Source of the DNA: Icerya purchasi
Lineage: Eukaryota > Arthropoda > Insecta > Hemiptera > Monophlebidae
Reading direction: 5' to 3'
Assembly: GCA_039619475.1 (NCBI GenBank)
Contig: CM077115.1
Coordinates: 553,682,826-553,746,825 of the forward strand
DNA: 64,000 nt
A program made the translations under genes and the position numbers. The notes below the pieces were generated by a model. That model made no database searches. It worked only from the letters and a program-made list of their open reading frames with translations, and was not told the origin of the DNA. Positions within the stretch are counted from its first letter, which is position 1. Every line of letters begins with the position of its first letter. Of the stretch, positions 46,068 through 57,880 are shown in pieces.

Positions 46068-46541
46068 CACTAGTGCCCCTGTATCAATGGTTCCGAGCTA
46101 TACCGTGGATGAACGTAGCATTAAGCTTAATGTGTTAACATACTATATATAATACATACAGACATTTACAGTGCTAAATTGCATAAATTATATGAAATGT
46201 TGAAAATGATTGCAGTAATATTTACATTATTATGATTATACATGCTCACCATTATGTCCTATACTCTATTCTTCTTGTTCATATTGTCCAGCCTGTGATA
46301 CCTATTATGATGATTGTAGAACGATAATCAATGGCAATATGATTTGTTAAAAGTTATTTAATATTTAATTTAAAGTTATTTTGTACCGTACAACACGCGG
46401 TAAGTTTACACTTCAGAAAATAAATTGTTATAAATCACTGTTTTTTGTTTTTTTTTACTTTCTTTCTTTTAGTCGCGCTGTGACAAGTTGCGGATAACTT
46501 AAACCGCAGATACCGGAATCGCGGATACAGGGACACCACTG
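46068..46541. mobile_element. pogo/Tigger-type MITE, 474 bp
   Basis: The left end CACTAGTGCCCCTGTATC and the reverse complement of the right end CAGTGGTGTCCCTGTATC match at 15 of 18 positions. Both are flanked by TA (46066-46067, 46542-46543). CAGT-initial ends with a TA target are typical of pogo-like Tc1/mariner relatives. No transposase codons were recognised. Confidence 0.65.
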
Positions 46542-46543
46542 TA

Positions 46544-49500
46544 TATATATCTATATATACACTTATTCAATGAAGGTATAGAGATTGTTCTTTTTATTTA
46601 TGTTTATTCATTTTATTAAAACTAATTTAAAAAAAATGTATGATGCGCTGTTTATTTAAAAAGACTATTCGATCCGTCGAAATTCTAACATTATATCGCG
46701 CAAAAACCAAAAGAAAAAAAATATTAATTCACTTAAAAAATTTTGTCTCAAATTTTCATTCAATTCGTCATATCCTCGGGTCAGATATTTTTCTACTAAT
46801 AAATATCGTTGGAAAAAGAGTTGATTGATAGCTTAATGATTTAGTCCGATTCTTTAAAAAAAAAAAATTCCCATCGCGGAACACGCGCCTAATGGTAATT
46901 TCAGGTGCGTTCAACGGCAAAAGTCACAGCGCCTGCATGCCTTTTCTATTTACAATATGTGTGTTCTGTGTCCTACAGGTTGCTATTTAGTCTGTACGAG
47001 TCGCACGAGTAAAAGCTAAGGCCTATGCTATTTTAGGTAGCAAGCCTGTTCACTAAGCCGCTATTTCAGTCAATCGTTGTTGTTTATTAATCACTTGTAC
47101 AACGACAATATTATTCTCGGTGCTGAATACCTATATCTGGCAAAAGTACAAAAAGAAGCGATTTATCGTCGAATGTTTATCAGTTTACATTAATAGCTAT
47201 CGTAACTTAATTAATTAACTGTATTTCGTTCGGCTCGAACCGAGTTCGAATCACACCACGTTGAAACTTTTAAAAATTTGTTCATCCCCCCCCCCAAAAA
47301 AAAAACATTGAATGCTTTCTGCGCGCAAGCGATATTTCGGTGAAAACAATTACATGTCGCTTGATAGCAATGTTGCAAAAAAGAAACCGATGGCAGTCGC
47401 AAGTTAGAACAAGACTCATCAATGATGTACAAAGGTAAAAGGGAAGAATCGTAAAACGAGATAAAATTAAATATTATCTTTGCGAGAGCGACGATTTGTG
47501 AATTATAACTGCAATGATGTTGCAGAGTGTATGATGGAAGACAAGCTGTTGAATTAGTGCTGTTTCCGTTAAATATCAATAATCTCATATGCAAGCTTAA
47601 AATAATCAAAATATCATCTGCTAAGAACGCCGTCCAGGGTTATTTTATTTTTTAACTACTATTTGTCACATCATATGCTGTGTGTAGAGTTTTCAAGATT
47701 ACTACATGGATCTCGTTTGGAGGTACCTGATCAGTTTAGCTACTATGCGGTATCACGGATTTATTTTCGGTCGTGTTTGACAATGTAATAAACGGTAAGT
47801 TTGAGGGTGTCAAGCGTGAACAATGTTCCGGGATATGTTCCGCAGTTAGCGAGATGATTGGCAAATTACATAAGAAACTGGAGAAGGGGGTTCCTTCTAA
47901 CAGATGGCCATAGGACATTGAAGTGTGTCCTTTATGCAGTCCGGGGTCAATACTGAAATGTCTTCGAGATTAAATTATAATGATCATTTCTAAAGCTAAT
48001 CGTAACTAGGGCATAAATGTTTTTGCAAAACACTATTCGTTTTGCTACGTTACCGTCGTCCTTTTTTTATATATACATTTTCATTTTCTACAATTATTAA
48101 TATTAAAATTGAATTTTATACCTTCTTTTAGCGCGCTGCGTTAATGTACATCGAAAAAAGGTGCAACTTGCTCGCTATTTTAAATGCCCCAGATCTTCAG
48201 ACATCTCTCTACAAATTTCCCCGCTTGCCTACCAAGCGTTTAAAACGCGACGACGATACTTCAACATGTCCTAGTGCTAATTACACGAAAAACGTATAAA
48301 CCGTATTCTAGCATACCGGAAAGAACGCCCCCCCCCCCTGTGTAGATAAATTGCCAAATTAATGGAGTCTAAAATGCAAGCTCGATTAGAAACAAAATGT
48401 GTCCGAACCACTCCTATGCGGAAACTAGCGCAAAAAGGTCTAAAATAAGCCTGGTCAAGAATTTCATTGAGGTGACCAAAGCGGTAGAGGTGGGGAGAGT
48501 TGCAGTTTGGTTCACTCTTCGATTACTCTTCTATCCTACTGTAATCGAAGCTATCGACATTATAGTAATACTTTTCAAAACTGTTCGGTAGTTTTCATAG
48601 AAGCCTACTCTGATGTACGAAATCTGTTTCAAGCGTATAAAAATAATCCTGGCCGGAGATCTAAACTCGGGAACACAGTGATAGAATAGGCAACAAAGCG
48701 AAAGAATTGCATTTGGAATATTTTTTTTTTTTTCATTTTCTTCCATGAGTGTGCGACTAGCCTTGCGGGGGCTATCTAGCACTTGGCGTGTGAGTGATGA
48801 TAATTTGTGGAAACTCCTATCCAGTTGCTTCGGATTTCAATTAATCGTCGACTTTGACCGTCACGTTTAAACATAACTAATTTGAAAATCTGATTTCGAT
48901 AAGAATATATAAGTAATATAACCCAAACAAACGCGGTGTCTGTACTTCTCTAACGGAAGTGTCCGTTTTGTTTTACCTGTTGTCAGATAAAAAAACCTCC
49001 TTTAAAAGCTCTATAACTATATAAAAAAAAAAAACCAAACCAAGCGGAATAAATAACGCCGAAACTAAAATTACAAATGGCACTGAACTACGTAAAAAAG
49101 TTTGCCCGTCCCCGTGTTATCGAGTGATTAGTGATTTTTTCATAAACTGCGAGAGAGTGCGTGGTAAAACTGCGCAACTTTCGTGCATAGCCAAAGTCCA
49201 AATTAATTCAAGAAAGGGGGTGTACGAAAACGAAACTAGTTGACCTGTTTAAATTCTGAAAACTACTTTCGAAGAAAACGAGAATAACGTAATTACACTT
49301 TTTAGCAATTATTATTACACGTAAAATGAACCGAAAAATTCAGACTTGCCGAATTGTGTACGTGTCGAACAACAAATTACCTGGACTTAGCATCGAAGAG
49401 AACTCTCGATTTAGAAAATAACTAGAACTTCGCAATAATTCTAATTCATTGTTTAACTATTAACGGGAACTTTTAAAAACCTAATCCGAATATTCCGATG

Positions 49501-50640
49501 AATATCCCCCATAAAACGGCAAAGTTCGACATCGAAGCTGTGCTAATTTATTTCTCGACGCCTGCCATCAAACTACATGTTATCCTGCTAAATGGTACGA
49601 TAACACAAAGCATATCCATTCGCATGTTCCGATGTTGAAACCGAATAATTATCCAAACGTTTTTCGTCGTCGAACGCTGATAACATCAAAACGGTGAAGA
49701 ATGAGAATGGCCCCAGCTAGTATCGTAGAATATCTGATGATAGAGCTAGAAAATTAATCTCATCATTCTCGTATGTTTTCTGGCATGTTGGACAGAGCCG
49801 ATTACACTAACTATTATCAAAATACCAATACAGGGCAAAGATATGGCGCACCGGCCATTATTGACCCCAATCGCTTAGAGCCTCATTTCTAAACATTTTA
49901 TAAAAAAAAAATTTAGAAACATTATCGACACATGTCTTATATAATCGCTGCCAGTCATTCCGCAGAGTGCGTCGTAAAAGAAAAGTTTTATTGCGATTAC
50001 GTCATCAAACAAATTTCTTTTACTAAGAAATTTTATTTAAATTTTCACGTCTATATTTACATCCCTAGTGTATCTTACATGCAATCTGTGATCCGCCTTT
50101 TTGTGTTCTTTTTACTAAAACAAACTAGCCGAAGAAAGACATATCCGTGTCAAAATGTAATTCGTACAGAAACTCGTTTAAATTTCTCGTCGGTGTTCGG
50201 CCTCTTGCGCGAACTATCTGCTCTCGAAGCAAATGGAACCGACCGAGTTTGTGCTGCAGGTCCTAACTCGGATAAACGCACCGGTTTTTGTTGCTACTTT
50301 GAAAAAGCCTTCGATGTCGGGGTCCCTTTTAAAAATTAATTAACAGTTCCCCCAATTCGTTATCAAAATTTTAAACACTTACCGAGAGTCGAAAGGTGGT
50401 TTTCCATACAAACCAGTCCCGTTGTTCACTCACAAAAAAATTCTACTCATCCGATTTTTAAATTATTTCATAAAACTCCTAAATAAACTGAACCAACTGG
50501 ATACGGCTATTCACCGCTCATCTTACCGAACCGACACTATTAAATACTCAGTGATTAAGAGTAAATTAAGTTTTAAGTACTTTATTAATTGGAAAATTAA
50601 GCAGATTGCCATACAGGGAGCCGATTCACAGAAACAAGAA
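46544..50640. other. No recognised gene
   Basis: Four kilobases of AT-rich DNA with scattered C runs (47287-47295, 48327-48336) and T/A runs. Several open frames of 60-135 codons (for example 47211-47609 and 49932-50339) lack family similarity. A B-box-like GAGTTCGAATC at 47238-47250 has no matching A box. Confidence 0.35.
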
Positions 50641-50642
50641 TA

Positions 50643-51912
50643 CGAGGTGTGACAATTGTGTATTCGTAGAATTGTTTCATGGCGCGACTTGTGGCGGCGA
50701 CAATGCTATAATGCTCGCGATCTCGTTGCAAAGAGGGGGCATTTCTGAGTCAGTATTTACAGTTTCCATAACGGTAGCACGCGTATATCTCGCGTTCTGT
50801 GGTCGTTTAAACAAAGCAAGATTTTTATACGTGTCATGAAAATGTGCGATGTAAATACCAGAGCAATCTATCGTGCTCAAATTCTTGTGGTCAAACGCGG
50901 AGTAAAACCGCCGTCGAAAATCCTCGTATAATAACAAGCCATATTTAAGGAAAACGGTATATGAAACAACTAACTGTTCTCAAGTAGGCCAAGTAGTTTA
51001 AAGACGGCCGTGAATCAGTCGAGGACGATCCGCGCTGCGGCGGTCCTTCTACCGTAAAAAAATGTTGAACGCATCCAAGACCGCCGAGTGAGTTGTCGAA
51101 TGTTAGAAGAAGTTAAACATCAACCGCGAGACCATATGGCAGATTTTAAAGGACGATCTAGGGATACGCAAACTGTGCGCCAAGATGGTTCCAAAACTGC
51201 TCCTCACAGCTGAGCAAAAAGAACTCCGGAGATCCATCTGTCAGAACGTGATTGATCGAATTAACGCTGAAGGAAATCAGTAAATGTCGTCCATTATCAC
51301 GAGGGACGAGTCTTCGGTGCTCGAATATGACCCTAAGATCAAGAGACAAAACATGCAGTGGGTAGAGAAGGGTGGGGGCGCCCGAAAAGAGCTCGCATGT
51401 CCAAATCAAGAGTCAAGTATCTACTTATCGCCTTCTTCGAGATCAACGACGTTGTTCATCACGAATACGTTCCCGCAGGCCAGACAGTCAATGCAGCATT
51501 CTACATCGAAGTTTTGAAACGGTTACGGGCCCGGCTGTACCGCGCACGACCCGAATTGGCTAAGAAGGGTTGGGCGCTGCATCAAGACAACTTTTGACGC
51601 CTCACAACATCCCCGCGCTCCTGCACCCCGCCTACACCTCGAACCTGGCTCCGTGCGACTTTCATTTGTTCCCTCAACTCAAAAGTAACTTGAAAGAAAA
51701 CCGACACTTGAAAGTGTCACGAAAAGGGTCCCAATGGACCTATCTTCGGGGGGGGGGGGGGTTGCGGGCTGCTTCCATAAATAAGTCGAACGTTGGCGGC
51801 GGTGCGCTGACCTCGGAGGAGATTACTGTGAAGGTGTTTAGAGTAAGTTTCCCCCTCCCACTATTTTTAGGCTCTCCGGGGCAAATTCTATAAATATAAT
51901 TGTCACGCCTCG
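50643..51912 (+). mobile_element. Degraded mariner element, 1,270 bp
   Basis: Ends CGAGGTGTGACAATTGTG and AATTGTCACGCCTCG are inverted (CGAGGYGTGACAATT). TA lies on both sides (50641-50642, 51913-51914). Length is nearly full. The end sequence groups it with the deleted copy at 20.2 kb rather than the near-intact mariner at 9.6 kb. Confidence 0.85.
50980..51760 (+). pseudogene. mariner transposase, heavily mutated
   Basis: Recognisable blocks in order but in several frames: FKDGRESVEDDPRCGGPST (helix-turn-helix 1 linker, near 50997), DDLGIRKLCAKMVPKLLTAE (51150-51210), then DRINAEGNQ and a stop. The first catalytic block survives as TRDESSVLEYDPK (TGDE changed to TRDE, near 51300). SRVKYLLIAFFEINDVVHHE and VPAGQTVNAAFYIEV follow. 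The second aspartate is in LHQDN (51582-51596) with a stop soon after, and the third in NLAPCDFHLFPQLKSN (51640-51690). A 12-base G run at 51751-51762 breaks the C-terminal part. It cannot be active. Confidence 0.85.
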
Positions 51913-51984
51913 TACTTATTGCACAATTAAAAATACAAAGTCAAGTCGTTTTTTATGAAAGCGAAATTTCTGGGCATCCTATTT

Positions 51985-53905
51985 GGTCCAACGTTTTTAA
52001 ATAACATGGAACGGGTGGGGAAAATAATTGAGGGATTGAAGGAAATAAAGGCCGCATGACTAGATGGGATAAGAGTAAAAGATCTGAAGACAATAAAATT
52101 ATATACATTAAAAAAAATTACGGAACGGATACATACGGCATTAAGGGACGGAAGAGATATCGGATGGACTAAAAATGTCGGAACGGGACCAATATATAAA
52201 AAAGGTAAACAAAGTGAATATGAAAATTATAGACCAGTTGCTGTAAGTAATCGTGATCGCAACCATCTTAGAAAAGTATGTAGCAAATAGTATAACGAAA
52301 TATTTACAATAAAATAGTAGATAATTGATAGAACACAATACGGGTTTCAAAAGGGCAAATTTGAAAGCGTTCGGTGAGATTACAGAAACAATAAGTTCAA
52401 TTTTGAGGAAGGGAAGAAGGTACCGATAACATCCATAGATCTAACTAGAGCATTCGAAACTATTGGCCATAAAATACTCATAAATAAATTGGAGGAAATA
52501 GGAATAATGCGCAGTGTTAAAAGGGGGTTCCAAAACTGCTTAAAAACCAAAGGGAAACATGTGTAAATATATTGAATGCACAAAATGAAAAAAAAAAAAA
52601 AAAGGAGTTGAATATAGGAGTTACGCAGGGTAGAAACTTAGTGCTAATACTGTTTATTAACATATATATATGAAAACGGTTTACACAAGGAATTAAAATA
52701 TAGCGATATATACTCGTTCGCGGATGATATAACAATAGTTACAGCACATAAAGGTGTATTAAAGGGACAGAAATAAGAATGCAAAAAAATCTAATCACAA
52801 TACGCATGTAGGCATAAAAATCTAAGAATTAATGTATCAAAAACTAAAGCAATGGTACTAGGCATGAAAAGGATTAGGTGTGAGGTATGACAGATAAATT
52901 TAATAATGCACTCAAACGAATAAATGGGGCAAAAGAAATGAATGTAAAAAAATTAACTTCCGGAAAATAGAAGTGGTAACCGAATATAAATATTGGGGGG
53001 GGGGTGATGGAGACCAACACTTAAGGTGGGGCGTACATACAGAATACATTACAAAGAAAATTAGGACAACATTACCAGCATTATGCGCATTAAAGAAATA
53101 CGCAACAAATAAAACACTAAAAATGGCGTGTATCATGCGCTAGTGGAATCGAGAATCAAATAGGGAATTCGGGCACGGGAAATGGCTAGGAAAACATAGG
53201 TGGGGAAAATAAGTGAACTGCAAATAAAATGCTTGAAATTAATATCAGATCATGAAAATTAAATAATTCAAAAAGAAGACGTTTTAGGCGTTAGAGGAAT
53301 GTGTATTTATTTATAATGGCACGAGGATGCATAATGACAGAGAAGGAAATAGAATTGGAAGAAAGAATAAAAATAGAATACGGGGGCTGAGAGAAAACTA
53401 TTTGTACAAAACGGCCGTTAGCTAAAACAACGATTGGGGAGCAAATAGACGAATACGTTATAACTCAGTTGTTAAATGAAATGCCTAAAGAAATAGTAGA
53501 GGAGAAAAAAATTGGAGTGAAAAAAAGGAAAATAAAGAGGAATGGTTGCGGAAAGAGGGAAATATAGGAATAATAATAATAATAAGCATTAAATAAGAGA
53601 AGAGGGTACGCAGTGACTAACAAAAGTGAAAACGAAAGCGAAGGAAAAGGGACGGAAAGATTTTTAAATAAATAATAGATTAATTATAGAGATTAGTTAG
53701 AAATAAGTAAAAAATAGGATAAGTTAGTAAAAGGGGGGCCCTTCTATTTAATTTATAACAAAATATTCGATATATAAGTAGTATGGCGGAGAGAAAGCAT
53801 TAGATATAAGAAAACTCGTCGACAAGCGTTTAGCTTGACAGAGGGACAATGTGCAAATGGTGATGAATATATATATATATTTTCAAAAAAAAAAATAAAT
53901 AAATA
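51985..53905 (+). pseudogene. LINE reverse transcriptase, plus strand, decayed
   Basis: RT blocks appear in order despite many stops: IIEGLKEIKAA.LDGIRVKDL (52020-52085), IYKKGKQSEYENYRPVAVSN (52190-52250), then TQYGFQKGKF (52338-52365), PITSIDLTRAFETIGHKIL (52420-52485), SFADDITIVTAHKG with the catalytic ADD (52714-52754), and LRINVSKTKAMVLG (52821-52866). C-terminal sequence is decayed, and the element ends near 53890-53905 in an A-rich stretch. The order and the FADD motif fit Jockey/I/R1-like LINEs. The endonuclease is missing. It starts about 70 bases after the mariner end, so the 5' boundary may reflect truncation there. Confidence 0.75.
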
Positions 53906-55825
53906 AAAAAAACCTCTTAAATTATGTGAGAATTAACGGAATAAACAAATCAATACAACCGCAATGATATCCGGTGTAATTAAATTCACCGTGAGTCAGT
54001 AGTAAGCGGGTATTAATTTAAGGACGGTAATGAAAAATAGAGCGCTAATAGTAAGCTGAAAATGTTATTGGCGGAAGTGTGGAAGGGTTAACGAAAGTAG
54101 GAAATGAAGGTTAAAAAAATGTTAGACATCTTAAAAAGCGGAAGACCGTATAAAAACTTGAAGGGCGTCGCTCAGACAATTAAACTGTGGAAAAAATACT
54201 GATAGACACTTGAGAGGGGTTGTTTCTACGCACTCGCTAACATAAATGATGACGATAATGATGATAATGATGATGATTTTTGAAATCGATTTTTTTGCAC
54301 TGAAAGTATTTCTTACGCAGTTAGTGCCCGATTAAAGAATATTTCTTTTATTTGACCAGTTCGAATTGGAAAAATACTTCCTTTTCGGAGCAGATGGAAT
54401 TTTAGGAAAGACGAACGGGTCTTTTTTATACGTATAGTTTAAGAGAAACACAGTGTTTATCGGTAAGCAGGGGTGTAGCGGCGTTTATTATTAACGGTTC
54501 AGTTTTTATGTTAATAGCAAAGTCAACATTAAGGCGCAGGTCGGAATTCGACTCAATAAAGATAAAATTGGGCAGATTTAAAATGCCGTCCTGCGGACTA
54601 CTATCTAATATTTATTAGCGTCGTTAGTGATTTCGTCCGAAACGGTGTAAAAAATTACTCGGAAGGGGGGGGGGGGGCATTTTAGTGGAGGGGCCGTTTA
54701 TTGATAGTCGGTTGAACGTGTAAATGTAGTAAGTAAGGCATTAGGTAGAACATGGAAAAGGGAGAAACGAACGGTTCAGAGCCAGCACGAACGATGATAT
54801 ATTACTATAGTTATCACCGTGTCATAGACAGTTGACTAGCCTATATTTACATAATGAGCACTCTTCTCTATCTGTTTGCTTTCCGCTAATTCGACTTTGC
54901 CTGTTATTTGCACATGTGCCCGTTTGATGTTGCGCCGCCGCGCATCAATTCAGCCTCTGTCGTTTGTTAAATTCCAGTTTCTGCTAACAATCATCTGACG
55001 TCATTACTCATTGATTTTCCTAAAAGATGCGTCGCTGGGCAGATTTGATTCCGATGGCCACTGAACTAGTCGCCGAAGAGTTAGAAAGTCTCCGGGTTGG
55101 CCTCTGGTTTTAACAGTTCTTTAAATTTTAGACTCTTTTTACTTTTTTTGACCAAGTTTTCGTTATTATTAGCGTCTATTTACTTTTTACCCGAAAGGAA
55201 AAACTTTTAAGTTTGTCAATAAACCAAGTCCCGAGTTGCAATTCACTACAATAGAGGAAACCTACGAGAAATGAATTTTCTTTACATTATTAATTCGTTA
55301 TCGAATAATTATTTTTCATGGCAACGATCTGTTCGTAATTTCAAACAGAACGGATGCCATAAAAATAACTATTATATATACGCGACGCAATCCGTAACTG
55401 TTAATTCTAATCGGGCCTCAATCCTTTGCACACAAGAACACCGTCCTCTTTCGTTTCTACATGTTTAAAGTGCACTCTGCTATCAAGCTGCTTCTCGGAA
55501 ATATACTGCCGCAACTTTTTTCTTTTTCTTTTTCTTTCCTATCTATATAATACATTTTTGACGAAGTTAGATTTTGAAAATTAATTGATACAATTAACCG
55601 AAGTAATCGATGAACTATCTGGTACATATTACACACTTGTGGGGTCTGCGATAAAACTCGTCCACTATTAGTCGCCCTTTTTTGCGTTATATATTCTTAT
55701 AAATCGCTCTTTATCGTTGTGATTTTCCAGATGGTCTCCCTAGACTAAATTTCTACTGCAAATTTTCAACTCTAACAACGGAGTAGGTCATTCACCTTGA
55801 GATCGTTGTCGCACACTCTACTGCT
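53906..55825. other. No recognised gene
   Basis: Contains a 13-base G run near 54665 and moderately CpG-containing sequence from about 54480 to 55100. CAGGGGTGTAGCGGCG near 54468 looks like a MITE end, but no partner end was found. Confidence 0.35.
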
Positions 55826-55826
55826 A

Positions 55827-55870
<44 letters not shown>

Positions 55871-55930
55871 GTTATTGTTATTGTTATTGTTATTATTATT
55901 GTTATTATTATTATTATTATTATTTTTATT
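55826..55930. repeat. (ATT)n microsatellite with GTT variants
   Basis: About 30 triplets, mostly ATT/TTA with interspersed GTTATT. On the minus strand it directly follows the end of the RLE-type LINE and may be that element's tail. Confidence 0.9.
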
Positions 55931-55944
55931 TATTTTTTTATCCT

Positions 55945-56760
55945 CTTCTCAGGCTTAAGTTGTAGCTTCTCGGGCATGAACCAGGGAGAAGTACATTACG
56001 TTTCTTTAAACATTCTGCATATATGAGTGGAATCAATGATAACTGATTTCTGAATATCGGCTACTAGTTTTCATAGTTTAGATGTAATTCGACAGCACTT
56101 TTCCTTAAAGTTACCGGTACAACCGCCATTGTTGAAATGACGAATGGGATTATCCTGACCCTATTCATAGCACAAAGTCTTTTAACCTCTACGGCTAATT
56201 CGCCATGTATTTATTAATTTCCATAGAGTATCTCTATTTTGAATGTTTTCGTTGTTCACAACTGTAATATCAATAAGGGCCACATGTTTATTCTTCTTAT
56301 CGACTAACGTTATGTATCAGGTCGGTTCGCAGAGACCGTTTTATCTGTTATTATTTCCATATCCCAGTATATCTTATGCGTTTCATTTTCAGCGACAGCA
56401 GCTGGTTTACACTTGTAATATGGTTCATTATTAATTATTATACCCCGTGTAATTAACTGGCCCCCCTACTCTCATTAGTGCCGTTGGGCTTAGTACATTG
56501 TGAACCTTAACTTCACAATCCCGACGCCCTGTCAAGAGTATGGAACTCACTTTACTTACTTACCGTGTAATTTTCATATCTCTTTATATATAATCTTAGC
56601 AACGTTATTATGTCTGTGTGTGTACTGCGTTTGTGCCAGCATGGGGCATCCTGCGAGTATAAGATCTATGGTCCCCAGGTTTCCGTTACACTTTCTACAG
56701 TTTTCGTTTTCTATCATTTCTTTTAATATTCTCTTCCTATATACACGTGTTTCCCATTTA
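55945..56760 (-). pseudogene. LINE C-terminus with restriction-like endonuclease (R4/Dong-like)
   Basis: On the minus strand near 56700-56590 the frame encodes NCRKCNGNLGTIDLILAGCP and then LAQTQYTHRHNNVAKIIYKE. This is a CCHC knuckle with the RHNNVAK signature typical of R2/R4-type LINEs. Next come ENETHKIYWDMEIITDKTVS and ANRPD (56395-56310), then in a shifted frame LVDKKNKHVALIDITVVNNE. Together these give the PD...(about 14)...D arrangement of the restriction-like endonuclease active site that nicks target DNA for reverse transcription. The closing block VRIIPFVISTMAVVPVTLRK lies near 56150-56090. Several stops and frameshifts are present, and the reverse transcriptase is missing. Confidence 0.7.
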
Positions 56761-57169
56761 TTATTATTCTTCTTCTTCTTCTTATTATTATTATTATTAT
56801 TATGACAACATTCACGTAATCATTTTTGGTATCTATCGTTTCTGTAATCATAATCATGAAGATTTTTTATCTGATTTGCAGCAATTTATCTTCATCAACC
56901 TTAATTTTATCAGGTGATATAAACATAAATCTTTTGGATAAAGTTAAGTCTTCTTTTCTTTTTGTCCTAGCTTTTGCCTTTTGGCCAGTCTACACCTAAA
57001 TCTGGTTAATTGCCTGTCCCTTCTTGTAGTTTAACATTAGCAGATTTTTAAAAAACATATAATAACGCCTTACATTCTAAAGAAGTTGGCCCCCCTTTAC
57101 TATTATCGGTATACCTGTAGTATCGGGGTAATGTGTAAAATCTATTTAAAATCCCTTTCACCAATTCTT
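56761..57169. other. Triplet-rich and unrecognised DNA
   Basis: A TTC/TTA triplet stretch at 56761-56802 separates the RLE-LINE remnant from the APE-LINE remnant. The rest shows no clear protein. Confidence 0.35.
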
Positions 57170-57645
57170 ATCTTTCCTTTTTATATCTCTCACTAACCTC
57201 TGCCCCCCCCCCCACCCGTCATGAGGTGTGCAAGGCATTGAAGCCTCCCATAATGACGAGAGGTTTTATTACATTTGTCATCACCTTTTTCCATTCTGAG
57301 TTAGTTGTTCTGTGTCCCGGGGGAGCATATATTAATATAATATCTAGACAGAGATTTTTATACTTAATTTCTACCACAAAATATTGTACCATTTTAGATG
57401 ATTGCATTATATTTTCGTCTTTAACTTTATCTTGTACACTAATTGGTGAATTAACAAGGCTAATCCCCCACCTCTTCGCAATTGTCTGTCAGATCGTACG
57501 ATATTGTATGATTTCATGTGAAGCTTTTGATTTCTTGTTAACCATGTCTCACATATAGTCCACAGATTTTAACTTGATTGCCTTATTTCTTCTTGAATCG
57601 AATATATGTTTCTGTAGTTCCACTCCACTATACAAAATTTATTAT
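57170..57645 (-). pseudogene. LINE ORF2 N-terminus: APE endonuclease
   Basis: On the minus strand, ORF2 appears to start at about 57645 with MNNKFCIVEWNYRNIYSIQE, the usual first strand of a LINE apurinic-type endonuclease. It continues to ICETWLTRNQKLHMKSYNIV (57553-57495, the catalytic-glutamate block) and SDRQLRRGGGLALLIH. After a frameshift come VVEIKYKNLCLDIILIYAPP (57390-57330) and PLVIMGGFNALHTS, the decayed counterpart of the GDFNAHH catalytic block (57260-57225). It then stops. This enzyme nicks the target to prime reverse transcription. It lies downstream of a matching ORF1 on the same strand. Confidence 0.75.
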
Positions 57646-57880
57646 TCATCTACTTTCTAACTCTCGTTTTAATTTTATCTTAATTTAACTTAATTTGACT
57701 AATTTTTATTTTTTATTATTCTTTTTTTTAACATCCGTCATTTTGGTATTACCTTCCCCTAGCATTTCTTTATTACTTTTTTGTGTTTATTAAGATTATT
57801 TCGTTGATCTGTACCTTATTTTTTTATGTATTTTATCTGTTTTAAAGTTGTTCATTTCTTTACTTGTTGTAGTAACTTTA

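Noticed and set aside
47225..47265. tRNA gene suggested by GAGTTCGAATC
   Set aside because: No A box, anticodon arm or acceptor stem can be folded around it.
47211..47609. 132-codon minus-strand frame
   Set aside because: No family similarity; spans a poly(C)/poly(A) tract, which gives the glycine and phenylalanine run.
49932..50339. 135-codon plus-strand frame
   Set aside because: No domain, biased AT composition and no conservation evidence; within expectation for a long AT-rich stretch.
54468..54483. MITE end CAGGGGTGTAGCGGCG
   Set aside because: No inverted partner or flanking duplication was found downstream.
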